Shown: positions 47,442 to 59,530 of the stretch, one piece after another
How the letters are laid out: each line of letters starts with the position of its first letter
Numbering within the stretch: the first letter of the stretch is position 1
Source: Actinostola sp. cb2023
Taxonomy: Eukaryota; Cnidaria; Anthozoa; Actiniaria; Actinostolidae
Assembly: GCA_033675265.1 (NCBI GenBank)
Contig: JAUJYZ010000304.1
Location: 303,501 to 367,500 of the forward strand
Direction of reading: 5' to 3'
DNA: 64,000 nucleotides
Program-made: the position numbers and the translations under genes
Notes under the pieces: generated by a model
The model's input: only the letters and a program-made list of their open reading frames with translations
Told to the model about the DNA's origin: nothing
Database searches by the model: none

Positions 47442-47534
47442 TTGGACTGGACTGGACTGGACTGGACTGGACTGGACTGGACTGGACTGGACTGGACTGG
47501 ACTGGACTGGACTGGACTGGACCGGACTGGACTA
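47442..47534. repeat. GGACT pentanucleotide microsatellite
   Basis: About 18 tandem copies of GGACT with one variant (GGACC). Confidence 0.97.
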
Positions 47535-48341
47535 AATTGGGAGCCTACTATAACTTTTAAAAATGTTTCATAATGGACGTTCGAATCATTTACTAGTAGA
47601 CTAGTGCTACACTTGACCGTATTGTAAAAAAAGAACATGAACGGAAAGCGTTAGGATAAGAAAGAAAAGGAAAGAAACTGAGAAGGAAAGAAAGAAATGA
47701 AAGAATGAAGGTGAAAAAGTGAAAACAAAGGAACCAAAGAAAGAAAGAAAGAATGGAATTAATTGCCCAAAGAACGAAAAATATAATAAAAAAGAAATAA
47801 ATGGAATAATAACGGAATGATCGACAAGGAAAAAAATTGCTGAAAAATAATTGTGGTACTGAATTTAGTCAGAAACACCTTTCCTTTCTGAGAATATCAT
47901 TAGGTTAGTCGTATGGTCGTGCGGTTAGATAAACGTCGTACCACTGAACATAAATATTCTTGGCCAATTATCTTTATCACGTAAGGTCATGTTATTACAC
48001 GGGAAGAGTGTAATGTTGTTTTAAGGTAGCAGTGTTATACAAACACCTCCTTGTTGATACCTTGTTCAACACCATTCACCCACAATGAAGATTGCACTAA
48101 ATGTCGTCCTGCATTCCATGTATGTTAAATAATGACGACTTGAAGCGCATCAACGTTTTAAAAAAAACCACGAACAATCGTCGTCAGTCCCGCGTATGAA
48201 ACATTAGTCTCCTTTACAGGCGTTCTTAAATGAGGTCCTAAACTCCCCTCTCCACAAACGCCTATAAGAACGCCTGCAATTTTAATCTAATTTGTTATAC
48301 ATAAAAGTGTTAATTAAGCCTTCCGTTTACAATGACACATT

Positions 48342-48369
48342 AGGGACGACGCACCATTAGAAATGTGAA

Positions 48370-48406
<37 letters not shown>

Positions 48407-49612
48407 AGGACTTTCTCGACAGGCAGGTTATTATTTTCCAAACTTCTTGGCGTGCAAAATTTTTTTTTCATCGTTTAAAGCTTTGCAAGATTTTTTTTTA
48501 CGCGATTATTATAATAGGTCTTATAAATCGCAATAGCGGAGTTTGATATGGACATGGTTTTAACAACTATCTATTAAAATAGATAGTTAGTTTACCTCAT
48601 AAATTCTCCTGCTGACGCACCACGCACGTAAAATAAACCTTCATAATTTTCAGATCTCCTCTCTTGGGGATATATCAGAAGGTGATGGAAGGCAGGGGCA
48701 TAGCGTGCTTTTTTCCCAATGTAGACACATAGCAACGAACGCCGAAGGCGTAAGCTTCTAGGGGGGTGAGGGGGCATGCCCCCCCTGAAAATTTAGAAAT
48801 CTAGAGCCTTGGAAATACCATTTTCTTCGTTTTCCAGCGGACTTTCTCGCTACATAAATACATAGTAAAATGAATTTATCACTCATTTTTGGGAGGGGAT
48901 TTATGTAAAGGTTATATAAAGGATTTAATATGTAAAGGTTGTTTAAATGACTTATGCATAGGTTATCAGGGCAGTACACAGCACAGGGGCAGGGGGGGGG
49001 GGGGGTGGCAGTTGCCCCCCCTAGCAAGGCGAAAAAGATACCAAAAAGTACTGAGAACTGTGACTATTTTTATTTATTTTTTGCTGTTAAATATGTACTG
49101 CCCCCCTTAAATTTTGGGTTATGTACGGCCCTGGTTTGGAAGGGATTCATGTAAAGGATGTGTAAAGAATTTATGTAAAGGTTATCTGAAGGATTTATGT
49201 AAACGGGTTATATACCGCTACCGTTCAGTATATATCGCTAATAGCGATAAAACAATCCGAGGCGAAGCCAGTTTTTTGGTATTTATTTTGTTTGAGACTG
49301 TACTAACTACAATTATTATTATACATGCCTACAGTAACTGACTGCAAGGGGAAATTTATTGGGCACACAAAAATGATCTAACGAGCGGTGAAGGCGCGAG
49401 CTCGTAGGGGGATGCGGGGGCATGCTCCCCGAAAACTTTTGATGTATAAGTTCTCCAAAATAGCATTTTATATTGGCATTTGTATAATGTATTCTCTTAC
49501 TCCATCTTTACTCCATCCACAATGCATGATTTTTTTTTCTGGTAACATTGACATGCATGATATTTTTTTTAGAAATATTTCTTTGCAGGAATTTTTTTTT
49601 TTTGGTTTTTGG

Positions 49613-49666
<54 letters not shown>

Positions 49667-49691
49667 TTCACATTTCTAATGGTGCGTCCCT
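48342..49691. mobile_element. Inverted-repeat element with poly-G and poly-C just inside its ends
   Basis: The left end AGGGACGACGCACCATTAGA, then AATGTGAA, is followed by about 36 G. The right end has about 54 C, then TTCACATTTCTAATGGTGCG, then TCCCT. The homopolymers are thus part of the inverted repeats (left has an extra AC). The inside contains GTAAAGGTTATATAAAGGAT repeats and two CTAGGGGGGTGAGGGGG segments like those of the element at 17245. No transposase is seen. Confidence 0.85.
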
Positions 49692-52008
49692 TATACTAAT
49701 GGTTGTCACTCGTTCGTATCAACAGCCAATTTTAAAACAGCAATAACAACGCCTTGAGTACCGTTTTCCTGTCTATTTTACACCAGTGAATTATACCGAT
49801 TTTGTTATCATTTCAGAAACAACGCTGCTTCTCGTGTTTGTTTCTTACAGCCACAACTACGTTTTGTCTAAGTTTTTTAAACGAATCTTTCGCTCTTTTC
49901 TCGTCCTAAGAACACACAGCAAACGCTGTAAGAAACACTGAGGCATGTGTCCACCCGTGCCCACTATATGTTGTTCAATTGAGTTCATTATTGTTAGGAT
50001 AAGACTTATAAAGTACATCCTATACGATCCTTTATACGTGTTTTATGGATATATTAATTGATATATATATATATATAATGGTGTGCAGTTTACTGACCTG
50101 GTTTGGTCCGTACGCGCGTGTCCTTCGGCTGTGTTGTCTTGGTTGAAAACATGTAAAGAATACATGACCCCTAATATCACACCTACACACGTCATGGTAT
50201 GCGACGCACCTGGAGGGGGTGGGGTTTTTTAGTCCCTTTTTGCAAAACTGTACCCGGATCTGATATGTACTCAGTCTCTATAACTAATGTACTCTATTAC
50301 GGTGGGAAGAACACAGGGAGACGGTCAAAAAAGACGCGCGCATGATATCAAAGAAACAGTTGGGCTTCCTGTGGTAGCTATGCAATCCACAAATTATAAA
50401 TGCCCGTAAATGGCTGTCAAGCCACTGATGGCACGCATGCCGTTATATTGTGTTTTAGGAAGACTTAGATATTGATAGTACACTTCTTCGATCGCCTTAT
50501 CTTGCTTTAGCGTGCATTGCGCTATGGAAAGGCTTTCTCGCGCATTCCGTAATCATCACTGGTTTTAAATTGCGTAAATATATACTGCATGCAGTGAATC
50601 TGGACACCTCTATTCAGCGGACCACCTATTAAGCGGACACCTCCATCCAGCGGACACCACCTATTAAAAGCGGACACCTATATTCAGCGGACACCACCTA
50701 TTAAAAGCGGACACCTCTATTCAGCGGACACCACCTATTAAGCGGACACCTCTATTCAGCGGACACCACCTATTAAGCGGACACCTATATTCAGCGGACA
50801 CCACCTATTAATCGGACACCTAGTAAAATCTCCCTTTATTAAACAGACACCTCTATTCAGCGGATCCCTATAAGAGAACACCTCCATTCAGCAGACGCCC
50901 TAGTAAGCGGACACCTCTTTTCAGCGAAACCCCTTTTAAGCGGAAAAGAAAGTGTTTGAAATGGGTATTTTTATTGTCATCAATCTGTATCAAACTACAT
51001 AGCTTTATTTACTTCACAAAACTGAGGACACAGCTGAAACACAAACTAGACGCTCTACTAGCGTGAAGTCGGGCTTTTGCTACTTCTCAAGACTAAAACA
51101 GTGTTTGGTCGCTCGTTGCGTAACTCGGTAGAACATGCTTTCCTTGCAATTTCAGTACTGCGATTCAGTTCAAAAACCTGGCGAATCATGAATGACAATG
51201 AAATAGTTTATTTGGTACCATAAATATATCCATACAAATTACAAATACCGTATATACATAAACTAGACATCGCAGAGTGATTAAACAGTGTTTGGATGAA
51301 GTGTAAATATGGGTTTAGGTTCCTCGGCTCGGTGTCTGAAAACCTCACAACTGTTCCGTCTCTTCAAGTGCTGCGTGTATCAACTCACTTCGATTCGTTC
51401 TAAGTTCTACTAAGATCTCTAAACCCTTTGCAGTACTAGTACTGGATTGATAAATCCATATCTCTATGAATTATTGTGGTTATTTTGAAAACAAGGGCGA
51501 CATAACCTTCCTCCAACAAGGTTTGTGAATTCAGAAGCGATGTCTCGTGTTGATAAGGCCATGTTGTTAGAGCCTTCGGTGATTATCTTAGCGGCCGGCA
51601 CAGGGCGCATGCGCTATTGAACCCAGTTGGCGATTTGAGGTCAACGACAAAGAACGGACTGCATTTTTAGAGTCGGAGCTTCCACAGGAAGCCCGACTAA
51701 TAATTGTAAATGTGAAGTGATGAGCAGATTTCGTATGATTTCAGATTTCATGCCGTGACCCATGGCCATGGTGACCGTGCCGTGGTTTTTCAGTCACACG
51801 AAATCTGCTCTAGTATCAGTGTCTAAACCATGAGACAGTAGAGTATATTAAGAATGACGTCATTTGTAATTTTGGCTTGAGTTCAGCACATAAACTCATC
51901 CCCAGGCTTCTCAGTTACGCAGGGCCATATTGTGATGTCACAACTTTTCGTTTTTTTGAAAACAACTGGAAACTAGTCCGTACAGAGATGATAACTGATA
52001 TTGGGTGT
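49692..52008. repeat. Intergenic region with AT repeat and CAGCGGACACC array
   Basis: An AT run lies near 50062-50078. From about 50605 to 50945, units of AGCGGACACCTCTATTC and AGCGGACACCACCTATTA recur irregularly, about 12 to 15 times. These resemble the ends of pogo-like elements at 3671 and 25883. The SLC22-B 3' UTR presumably lies just below 52009. No gene is seen. Confidence 0.7.
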
Positions 52009-55000
52009 CTAAACTGATGCAGTATTTCCGTTTTGAGTTTGAGTGAGTGGCATTGAGTCTTGTGGAACTAACCCATCACTGTCATTGGCGGCTTTCTGGT
52101 CGTTGTCATTGTTTTCTAGCAGCTCTTCTCCAGACGGTTCTGCACCAAGGACTTCGAGCATTGGCTGGTCTTTGGTCTCTGGTAGCAAGAGGCATAGCAG
52201 TCCAGCAAGAAGAGACGCAGCGCCCATCAGACCGTAAGGAAGAAGTATATGGACACGTTTCTATAAGATCAAATCATTAAAGGGGGACTAGTACGTAAAT
52301 CGTTCAAAATTTGATTTAGCTGAAACTTCACTGAAATAATTTCAAAGACCCATACAATCACTGGTTAATTTTTTTCTCAAAAATTCCAATGGGAAGTAAT
52401 ACATTTTTATGAATCTTTAGGTGTCAGTGACGTCACTTACTCAACCCAAACTCAGCTCCATACATTTCTTTGTATTTTGTGATCAAAATATCTGAACGGT
52501 TTGTTCAGATAACTGCAGCTCTGCATTGAAGAAAACTAGTCAAACAATCAATCCTAAGCACATATAAGGTAAGAAAACTCCATCACACAAACGTTTAGCT
52601 CAGTCATAGAAATAAAATAATTCAAAACATTAAACATGAAGAAATGTATGGAGTGAAACCGTGACCGTGATGATTGTTTGGGTTGAGTAAGTGACGTCAC
52701 TGACACCTCTAAAGATTCATGAAAATGTATTACTTCCCATTGGAATTTTTGAGAAAAAAACGAACCAGTGATTGTATGGGTCTTTGAGATTATTTCAGTG
52801 AAGTTTCCGCTAAATCAAACTTTGAACGATTTACGTACTAGTCCCCCTTTACAGTGAGGATACACTAACCGGGACCACTTGAGCAAAACTGACCAATCAG
52901 ATTACACCTGAAAAGAATCACATTCCAACAAAAGTTGTCTGGGCCAATCAGCATTATAGTCATAATGATGATTGGCGCAGATGACTTTTGTTGGAATGTG
53001 ATTCTTTTCAGGTGTAATCTGATTGGTACGTTTTGCTCAAGTGGTCCCGGTTAGTGTGTCCTCACTATAATCGCTACAATAAGTGACGTTGACTAGAATG
53101 GATGAATTGCCGGTCACCAGGCCCCCTCATTTTATCCCATCAATCGCAAAGCTTTCTGGGTATGCCAGGGGCAAACAAATGAAAATGTCCTTATAAAATA
53201 GATAGATTCAATACCAATGCTAGTTATAGTAAGAGTGAATTTAGTTCATTTCCAATATTTTCGATGCCTACAATTTCCTACAACTCATAGTCATAACATA
53301 CAATGATACGCGTGAGCGAAGGCCTCTATTATTATTATTTTACTTTGTTTGCCCCTGGCCTGGCATACCCAGAAAGCTTTGCGATTGATGGGATAAAATG
53401 AGGAGGCCTGGTGACCGGCGTATATAACAAGTGTCAATAAGTGTTGTACGTACCAGCCATACAACATAAGATGACAAGAACGATCCTATCCTTCCAGAAG
53501 CAGAAGCAGTTCCCATGCCTATGTTCCTATTAACGAGAACCTTGTAAATAAACTGTTCTACTTGAAAACAAACTTTAACACCGTTTAAAAAAACACTAAA
53601 TTTACTGACGTTTTACAGGCAACCCAACCATTTCTTCAAAACGATATTTATTTCATGCGCCCACATTTTTATGGGTTTCCTGTGGTAGAGCGCGCGCGCA
53701 ATTCGTCATTAAAAATATGTTGGGCTCCCTGTGCGCGTCCTGCCGCGCCCGCACAAATGCAGCAGGACAATTTGCTTTCGCACTTTCAATGTGGTAGAAG
53801 TTGATTTGTAGCGCGTAATTTCGACAAGGCTTCTAAACTGAGACTGATATCAGTTAAAGTAAATTGAGTGCGCCAACATAGGCCATGACACGAACCTTAC
53901 AACAGTTGGAAGAAGTTCAGCTGAGTACACGTAGATGGAATCAAACGAGATCATGATAAAGAACTTCGCTAACATCGCCATGATGATACGACCCGCAAGG
54001 TATCCTGGGGGGAAAAAAATTGATTTCAGAAAAGGACTTGATCGCTCATAATTGACTTCAGTTTGCGCAATGATTTGACTACGATAGAGATGGCGTTTCT
54101 TGGTACACAACACTATAATGCAAGACCGTTATTATACCTTTATCGCTCGAGTCCTTCATTAGCAGTACAGCTCCTATTGCAGCCAATGCAGCCAGAATCA
54201 TGGGGATAACTGTGGACTTCTTACGACCAAACCTGAATAATCAATTACTCAATCTTTTATTTACCCACATAACGCCTAGGAGCATTTTGCATACTCGTTG
54301 TATTGCGCACGTGCTAAATATCAAATCTAAAATCTATGTGTAATATGGTATCAATAAAGCAGATACTATAATAGAAAGAAAAGTAACTAACGATATACTA
54401 ACTACTTCTGTATAGATTCAACATCTAATTCAACATCTATTCAACAAATCACAGCGCGCAAAACTGAAAACTCAAGTCCAGACAATCAGAATGCTTAGAC
54501 ACGGCACCGTCAACGCACGGACGGACAGTACCGTAACTGCTTCCCCCTCATTCGAAAACGACTCTATGACAAGTGTAAGTGACAGCTCAAAAGGTTAGCT
54601 TGGGCTGCCTGTGGTATGCCAGGAAATCTCACCTCTTCATGACAATTATAGCTGCAGAATTGGCAGGAATTTCGATAATACTCGTCAGAAAGAAGTTGAT
54701 GTACAAACTTCCACCTAAAGATGGCGAGCTTAGACTAACTCCATAATACACCATGCTATTTGCAGCCCTGGAGGAACATAACGAAAACAGTCAGAAAATC
54801 TCGTAATGTTTCAAGTACATCGCAAGCAAGGGGAATTTCATTTCAAAATGTATATGGAAAACACAAAACCTGATATTCAATGAAACTGTTGCTGCTTCTG
54901 TATGGAAAGCGTTTCAGCATTCTTTTCTAGGGGGACAAGGTAAGATCGAGGGAGGGGGAGAGGAAGTGGGGATGGATGGAGAGAGAGAGAGAGAGGGAGG

Positions 55001-58000
55001 GAGGGAGGGAGGCAGAGAGGGAGGGAGAAGAGAGGGAGGGAGAAGAGAGGGAGGGAGGGATGATATAACGTACCATGCTACCCATAAGATAATAGATAAA
55101 TGCGCCATCTTTTTCTGTCGGAAAAGGTCAAGGAAGTTCGCGGTATTAGTGTTATCATTGGCTGGCTGCATAAGCGGTTCGTTGGGCAGTTCTTTCTTGT
55201 TGAATTCAGCCATGTCCTTGAGAATGCGTTGTGCTTCTGTAACACGTCCCTTCACTAACAACCAACGAATTGACTCTGGAATAAACCTGTAAACGAAGAG
55301 TTTGATTTCCAGATGGACGCTTTATTTTTACTTCTGATCGCCTTGTTTTTGTCCAATTTTTAAATAAGAAATATAATTTCTTTTAGACTTTCCCAGAGTT
55401 ACCCATAATTCTTTACGATTCCGCACGCGCAAGCGAGGTCAGATGCTAAAATTATTTAGAATTGATCGTGTATGGGAGGTTTTACGTGTGACGTAGTGGC
55501 CGTCAAAATCTACAAAATGTTCGAACTTAACTTTCAAAGTCTGTTAGTTTTTCTTCAAGCAACTAGATGACATTTGTTTGTTTGTTTATAAGTAACTTAT
55601 ATTTGGTATATTTGACAGATATTTAGACTTCACCGATCTAAAATTGAAGTTTTGAGCAAGTAAAATGACGGTTTGACGGCCACTCGCGACAGATTTTGAC
55701 GTCAGAAAAAGATTCCATAAAACCTCCCATTGAGGAAAATATGACTACTGTAACTAATCAAGAACAGGCTAAAAAACTGTTTTCTTTGCTTGAGAATTTG
55801 CATCTATCTTTGTGATTCTTCTAATTACGCACTTTTAACTTAAAAGTCTAAGTTTTCTCAGTACTGAATTTCTTCATTCTCTCTTAATATTTTCGATCTA
55901 TTTTGTATCCTGACCTCGCTTGCAGAATCCTGAAGAATTCTGGGAAACTACGAAAAGGTGCATAAAATAAATACAGCTGTGACGTCATTACCGTACGGGT
56001 AACAGCCAATCAGATCACGGACCGGAGTCAATCAGTAAGAGAACTTACCACCAAAAAAATGCAAATGGAATCCCGGTGATAGACACAGCGACGGTCAAGA
56101 TGCGCCAGTTTCGTAGATAGTAGGCGATGAGTGCTGTAGTCATGTACGAGAATGTCCAAGCATACCATACCAGTGTACCCGCTAAATTACGATGACGAGG
56201 ACCAACAAACTCAGTGATGAGAACGAACTGATTGAGAGAAGTTCCACCTTTACAAAGACAAATTTAAAATCAGTAAATCCACGCGTCCGCACGGTACTGA
56301 AAAAAACATGACGGCTGTACATTTAACCACAATCCTTTGCGAAAAACTAATTCAGTACCTGATGTACCTGAAAAAACATGGCGGCTGTACATTTAACCAC
56401 AATCCTTTGCGAAACTAATTCAGTACCTGATGAAAAAACATGGCGGCTGTACATTTAACCACAATCCTTTGCGAAACTAATTCAGTACCTGATGAAAAAA
56501 CATGGCGGCTGTACATTTAACCACAATCCTTTGCGAAACTAATTCAGTACCTGATGAAAAAACATGCGTACATTTAAACTAATTCAGTACCTGATGAAAA
56601 AACATGGCGGCTGTACATTTAACCACAATCCTTTGCGAAACTAATTCAGTACCTGATGAAAAAACATGGCGGCTGTACATTTAACCACAATCCTTTGCGA
56701 AAACTAATTCAAATCCCTTTAATTTTGATGTACTTTTTAACCACAACCCTTTGCGAACCTAATCAATATTTTTGTCATCAACAGTAACCAAGCAAACTAC
56801 TTAATCCCTTTTTCACCTGATGATGTAAAAAAAAACATGGCGGCTGTACATTTAACCACAATCCTTTGCGAAACTAATTCAGTACCTGATAGGCCTAAAA
56901 AACATGGCGGCTGTACATTTAACCACAATCCTTTGCGACCGTAGGTATAAACTAATTCAGTACCTGATGAAAAAACATGGCGGCTGTACATTCTATTCCG
57001 CCTTCGACTTCACAACATGTAATAAATAAACACAACTTCTAGCTGCTAAAATTAAATCAAATTGAGATTCCCAAGGAAGCATCCGGAGATTACAATAAAC
57101 TTTATACTCACAGAGATACAGTTCTTGCGGGCCTTTGCGAAACTAATTCAGTACCTGATGAAAAAACATGGCGGCTGTACTTTTAACCACAACCCTTTGC
57201 GAACCTAATATCAATATTTTCAAATCCCTTTATTTTGATGATTCTTCCAAGTACAGTGTAAGGATTTTTCAATAAGGCATCCACTGATCATAGAACCGTT
57301 GTGGTTACTTGTATGTTGTCAGTGCGCTTCGCATGCATGAACAGTCGAAGTTGAGACAATCTAGAAGGACGCTCATTCGCGTGCTCATGGGAGGTGGTCG
57401 CTTACGAGATCTATAATAATTATAGTGTTTGACCAGAGACCATGACCTAGGGTTTCGTTTGACGGAGAAATTTGGGGTACGTGAATTCGGATAGTGAGAG
57501 GTTTTGCTATTCAAGAAATAAAATAACAGAAATACAGACCTATACCAAAGCCAACAACAGCCCTGCAAACCACGAACATCCAGAAGTGAGGAGCCGCAGC
57601 GCTCAACAGCAAAAACTACAATGACAAGACTGCCAAAGTACGCTACTTTACGTCGGCCAGTCTTGTCGGACACCCAGCTAAGGATGATGGCACCGAGTAG
57701 CCAGCCGATGAAAATGGACGAGGAAGAAACGCTTTGTAGAATTGAGCGGTCGCACACAAGATCCCACTGCAAAGTAGAGAAGTTATAATTGGTCGATTAG
57801 TACGCGCCGTCCAGGACACTATCAGATATCATATGGAAAGACATCAGTGGAATAGTTGGATTTCAAATCTACATTCTATATTACTCGAATCGTTGTAGTT
57901 CAGTATACAGCTATTTCAAAAAAGGTTGGTGAAGGTTTTGTTGCATCTTGCATGTTGCATCTTGCATACCAAGCCCGAAATGCATTGTGGATCATATGTA

Positions 58001-59530
58001 AATAATGTCAGCATGCACATACAGAAGAAATTATGCCGGTTCCATATTGCGAAGACAAAGTTTGGGGAAATTCCCAGAGTCCATATTGTTGTGACCTTTC
58101 ACTGATTCCATTCACATTGCCCATATTGCATTTCGGGTTTGGGATGCAACATGCAACATGCAAGATGCAACAAAACCTTCACGAACCTTTTTTGAATTAG
58201 CTGTATATACAGCTAATTGTCCCAGGTTTTGTTGCATAATGCCGGCATATTGACATATATTGCCTTTGCAGACCGTAGTCAATTGTGGTCGCTATGAATT
58301 GTATTGTAAAGAAGCGATAACCCCACGTTAGAACACACTCAACCACTACAGAAAAATCTGAGCCCCAGGTGGGAAACGAACCCACGACCTGCCGATTTTC
58401 TAGACGGTTGCTCTACCACTGAGCTACTGGACACTCTTATGATTATCTGAGGGTTGAGTGTGATATAACGTGGGGTTATCGCTTCTTTATTCATTTATAT
58501 GTATAATTTACCCTTCTATCTATGAATTGTATTGTGTGTTTTCTTCTATTTTGGGGTTCAAAAACCCGCAAACAAATATCAGGGGGGGCCTGACAGTCAA
58601 CCATGATCTCAGCCGGTTTCGGAAATAAATGCTGGGAATGCAATATGCAGCAATACCTAGGACAACGTTTTTTGAATCAGCTAGTGTATACCCAAACAGC
58701 TGCATAATCGTTGAAAATGGATTGCACGTGATGTCATGGCCGCCATGTTGGTGCCTGATAACAAAGCAATCGCTAGCTTCTCTTGTTTGTACCACCAACA
58801 TGGCCGCTGCGCCTTTGTACGTACTTGAAATAAATAAAACAATCAATTGAACCTCAGGTATGACAGGGGGGTCAGGACCCCTCCGACCTTCCCCCTGGAT
58901 CCGCCACGGCAGGAAAATCAAGAAATTTCAATGAAAATACAATCAGTAAATCGAAATTAAGCATCGACATGTAACTCCCCTCTCCCTCCCCCATGCATAT
59001 AACCCCTCCCCTCCAATGTTATTGACCTTTGGTATTCAATACAAGCATCAAGAGTTCCAGACTTTCGGTACGCGCGCAATGCATTATGAGATTATTACAA
59101 AGGAAAAGTGAGCACCAATTCTAGACACAGGGAGCCCAAGCTATGTTTTAGCTCACTTGGTGCTCACTTTTCCTTTGTAATAATCTCACAATGCATTGCG
59201 AGCGTACCGGAAGTCTGGAACTCTTGATGCCGTTGTATACATTACCTGTGTAACGGTGGAGGTATATTCATTAGTATATTCCCAGTCACTTCTACTCATT
59301 ACACATCTGCTTTCATAATGATCGGATCCTGGTCGATGGACACCAGTGTAATTACATGCAGTACTGTTCTCAGCACACTTCCACCCAGGCTCCGCTGCGA
59401 TGAAAGTTACCAACAGGGCCTGGAACCCAATCACGAAGAATGCGCAAAAACCAAAGATGGCGACGAGACGTATCTGGTAGCGGCCCATGCTACCAACTTG
59501 CTCGAACGCTTCGTCAATTGTCAAAGCCAT
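52009..59530 (-). CDS. SLC22-type organic cation/anion transporter, copy B (one frameshift)
   Basis: Nine exons in transcript order: 59246-59530, 57540-57766, 56049-56247, 55074-55286, 54633-54767, 54138-54232, 53896-54004, 53454-53526, 52009-52260. It is a tandem paralogue of copy A with the same intron positions and phases; five exons have exactly equal lengths (199, 135, 95, 109 and 73). The first exon equals copy A's exons 1 plus 2 with no intron between. Seen: EPGWKC, TSTVTQ then WDLVCDR, DKTGRRK, FIPESIRW, RFGRKKS, ELLPTVVR. Exon 2 is 227 bases where phase needs 226. An A5 run at 57611-57615 (T5 on the coding strand) separates two frames, both matching the family. It is either a homopolymer sequencing error or a young inactivation; all other exons are intact, which favours error. 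About 528 codons if corrected. Confidence 0.93.
52278..52851. mobile_element. Long-arm foldback element, TIR AAAGGGGGACTAGTACGTAA
   Basis: Arms of about 170 bp (AAAGGGGGACTAGTACGTAA, then ATCGTTC, to GTGACGTCACTTACTCAACC) pair with few mismatches. SLC22-B intron 8, first of three consecutive foldbacks. Confidence 0.92.
52853..53068. mobile_element. Foldback element, TIR AGTGAGGAYACACTAACCGG
   Basis: About 90-bp arms (ACTAACCGGGACCACTTGAG and complement; GTGTAATCTGATTGG and complement) surround a short centre. It directly follows the previous element. Confidence 0.93.
53109..53419. mobile_element. Foldback element, TIR GCCGGTCACCAGGCC
   Basis: GCCGGTCACCAGGCC, then CATTTTATCCCATCAATCGC and AAAGCTTTCTGGGTATGCC, is matched by its complement at 53335-53419. 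Its right end is 34 nt from the donor of exon 8. Confidence 0.93.
54414..54566. mobile_element. MITE copy 4, degraded
   Basis: The right end CATTCGAAAACGACTCTA and core TCAACAAATCACAGCGCGCA match the GAGTCGTTTTCGTATGAGTG family; the left terminus is no longer recognisable. SLC22-B intron 5. Confidence 0.65.
54930..55062. repeat. GGGA/GAGA microsatellite next to the exon 4 donor
   Basis: Purine-rich repeats of GGGAGGGA and GAGAGA end 11 nt from the SLC22-B exon 4 donor (55073). On the transcribed strand they form a CCCT-rich tract. Confidence 0.9.
56290..57195. repeat. 62-bp tandem array with ATGGCGGC motif in SLC22-B intron 2
   Basis: About 8 good and several partial units of ACATGGCGGCTGTACATTTA, then ACCACAATCCTTTGCG and AAACTAATTCAG and TACCTGATGAAAA. 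Unique sequence breaks it at 56700-56820 and 56990-57130. On the minus strand each unit carries TTTTTTCATCAG then GTACTG, resembling both an acceptor and a donor. It is not adjacent to an exon boundary. Confidence 0.85.
57903..58209. mobile_element. Foldback element, TIR TATACAGCTATTTCAAAAAA
   Basis: TATACAGCTATTTCAAAAAA, then GGTTGGTGAAGGTTTTGTTG, pairs with the right arm; GCATCTTGCATGTTGCATC is shared. SLC22-B intron 1. A relic of the TIR is seen near 32910 and 58672. Confidence 0.88.
58308..58519 (-). mobile_element. tRNA-derived SINE with terminal inverted repeats and 16-bp target duplication
   Basis: Both flanks carry CTATGAATTGTATTGT (58292-58307 and 58520-58535), a perfect target duplication as made by LINE machinery. 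On the minus strand a tRNA-like core (about 58362-58433) has an A box TAGCTCAGTGGTAGAGC and a B box GGTTCGTTTCC inside a perfect 5-bp T stem (GTGGG/CCCAC). The acceptor stem pairs only partly and the anticodon stem is poor. Around the core, 38-bp inverted arms (AAAGAAGCGATAACCCCACG and its complement) could fold the transcript into one long hairpin. It lies in SLC22-B intron 1. Confidence 0.88.
58560..58912. mobile_element. Fragment of a GGATCCGCC-type repeat
   Basis: It ends CCCCCTGGATCCGCC, as does the element at 17245-18032, and contains CAGGGGGG and CAGGACCCCTCC. The minus-strand ORF starting IFLPWRIQGEG is a translation of this repeat, not a gene. The middle carries GTCATGGCCGCCATGTTGG. 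Confidence 0.6.
59045..59230. mobile_element. Foldback element, TIR GCATCAAGAGTTCCAGACTT
   Basis: GCATCAAGAGTTCCAGACTT, then TCGGTACGC, AATGCATT and CACTTTTCCTTTGTAATAAT, pair in both arms. Its right end is 15 nt from the SLC22-B exon 1 donor. Confidence 0.92.

Noticed and set aside
49388..49699. Proline-rich and glycine-rich ORFs on opposite strands
   Set aside because: They translate a C54 homopolymer inside a transposable element.
54914..55073. Extension of SLC22-B exon 4 through PPSLLPPSLP repeats
   Set aside because: This is intronic microsatellite read past the donor at 55073; phase and copy A both support splicing.
58362..58433. Functional tRNA gene on the minus strand
   Set aside because: A and B boxes and the T stem are good, but the acceptor and anticodon stems do not pair properly and the unit sits within a SINE bounded by a target duplication.
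58520..58921. 133-codon ORF beginning IFLPWRIQGEG
   Set aside because: It is the translation of a GGATCCGCC-type repeat end, a frequent false gene in animal genomes.
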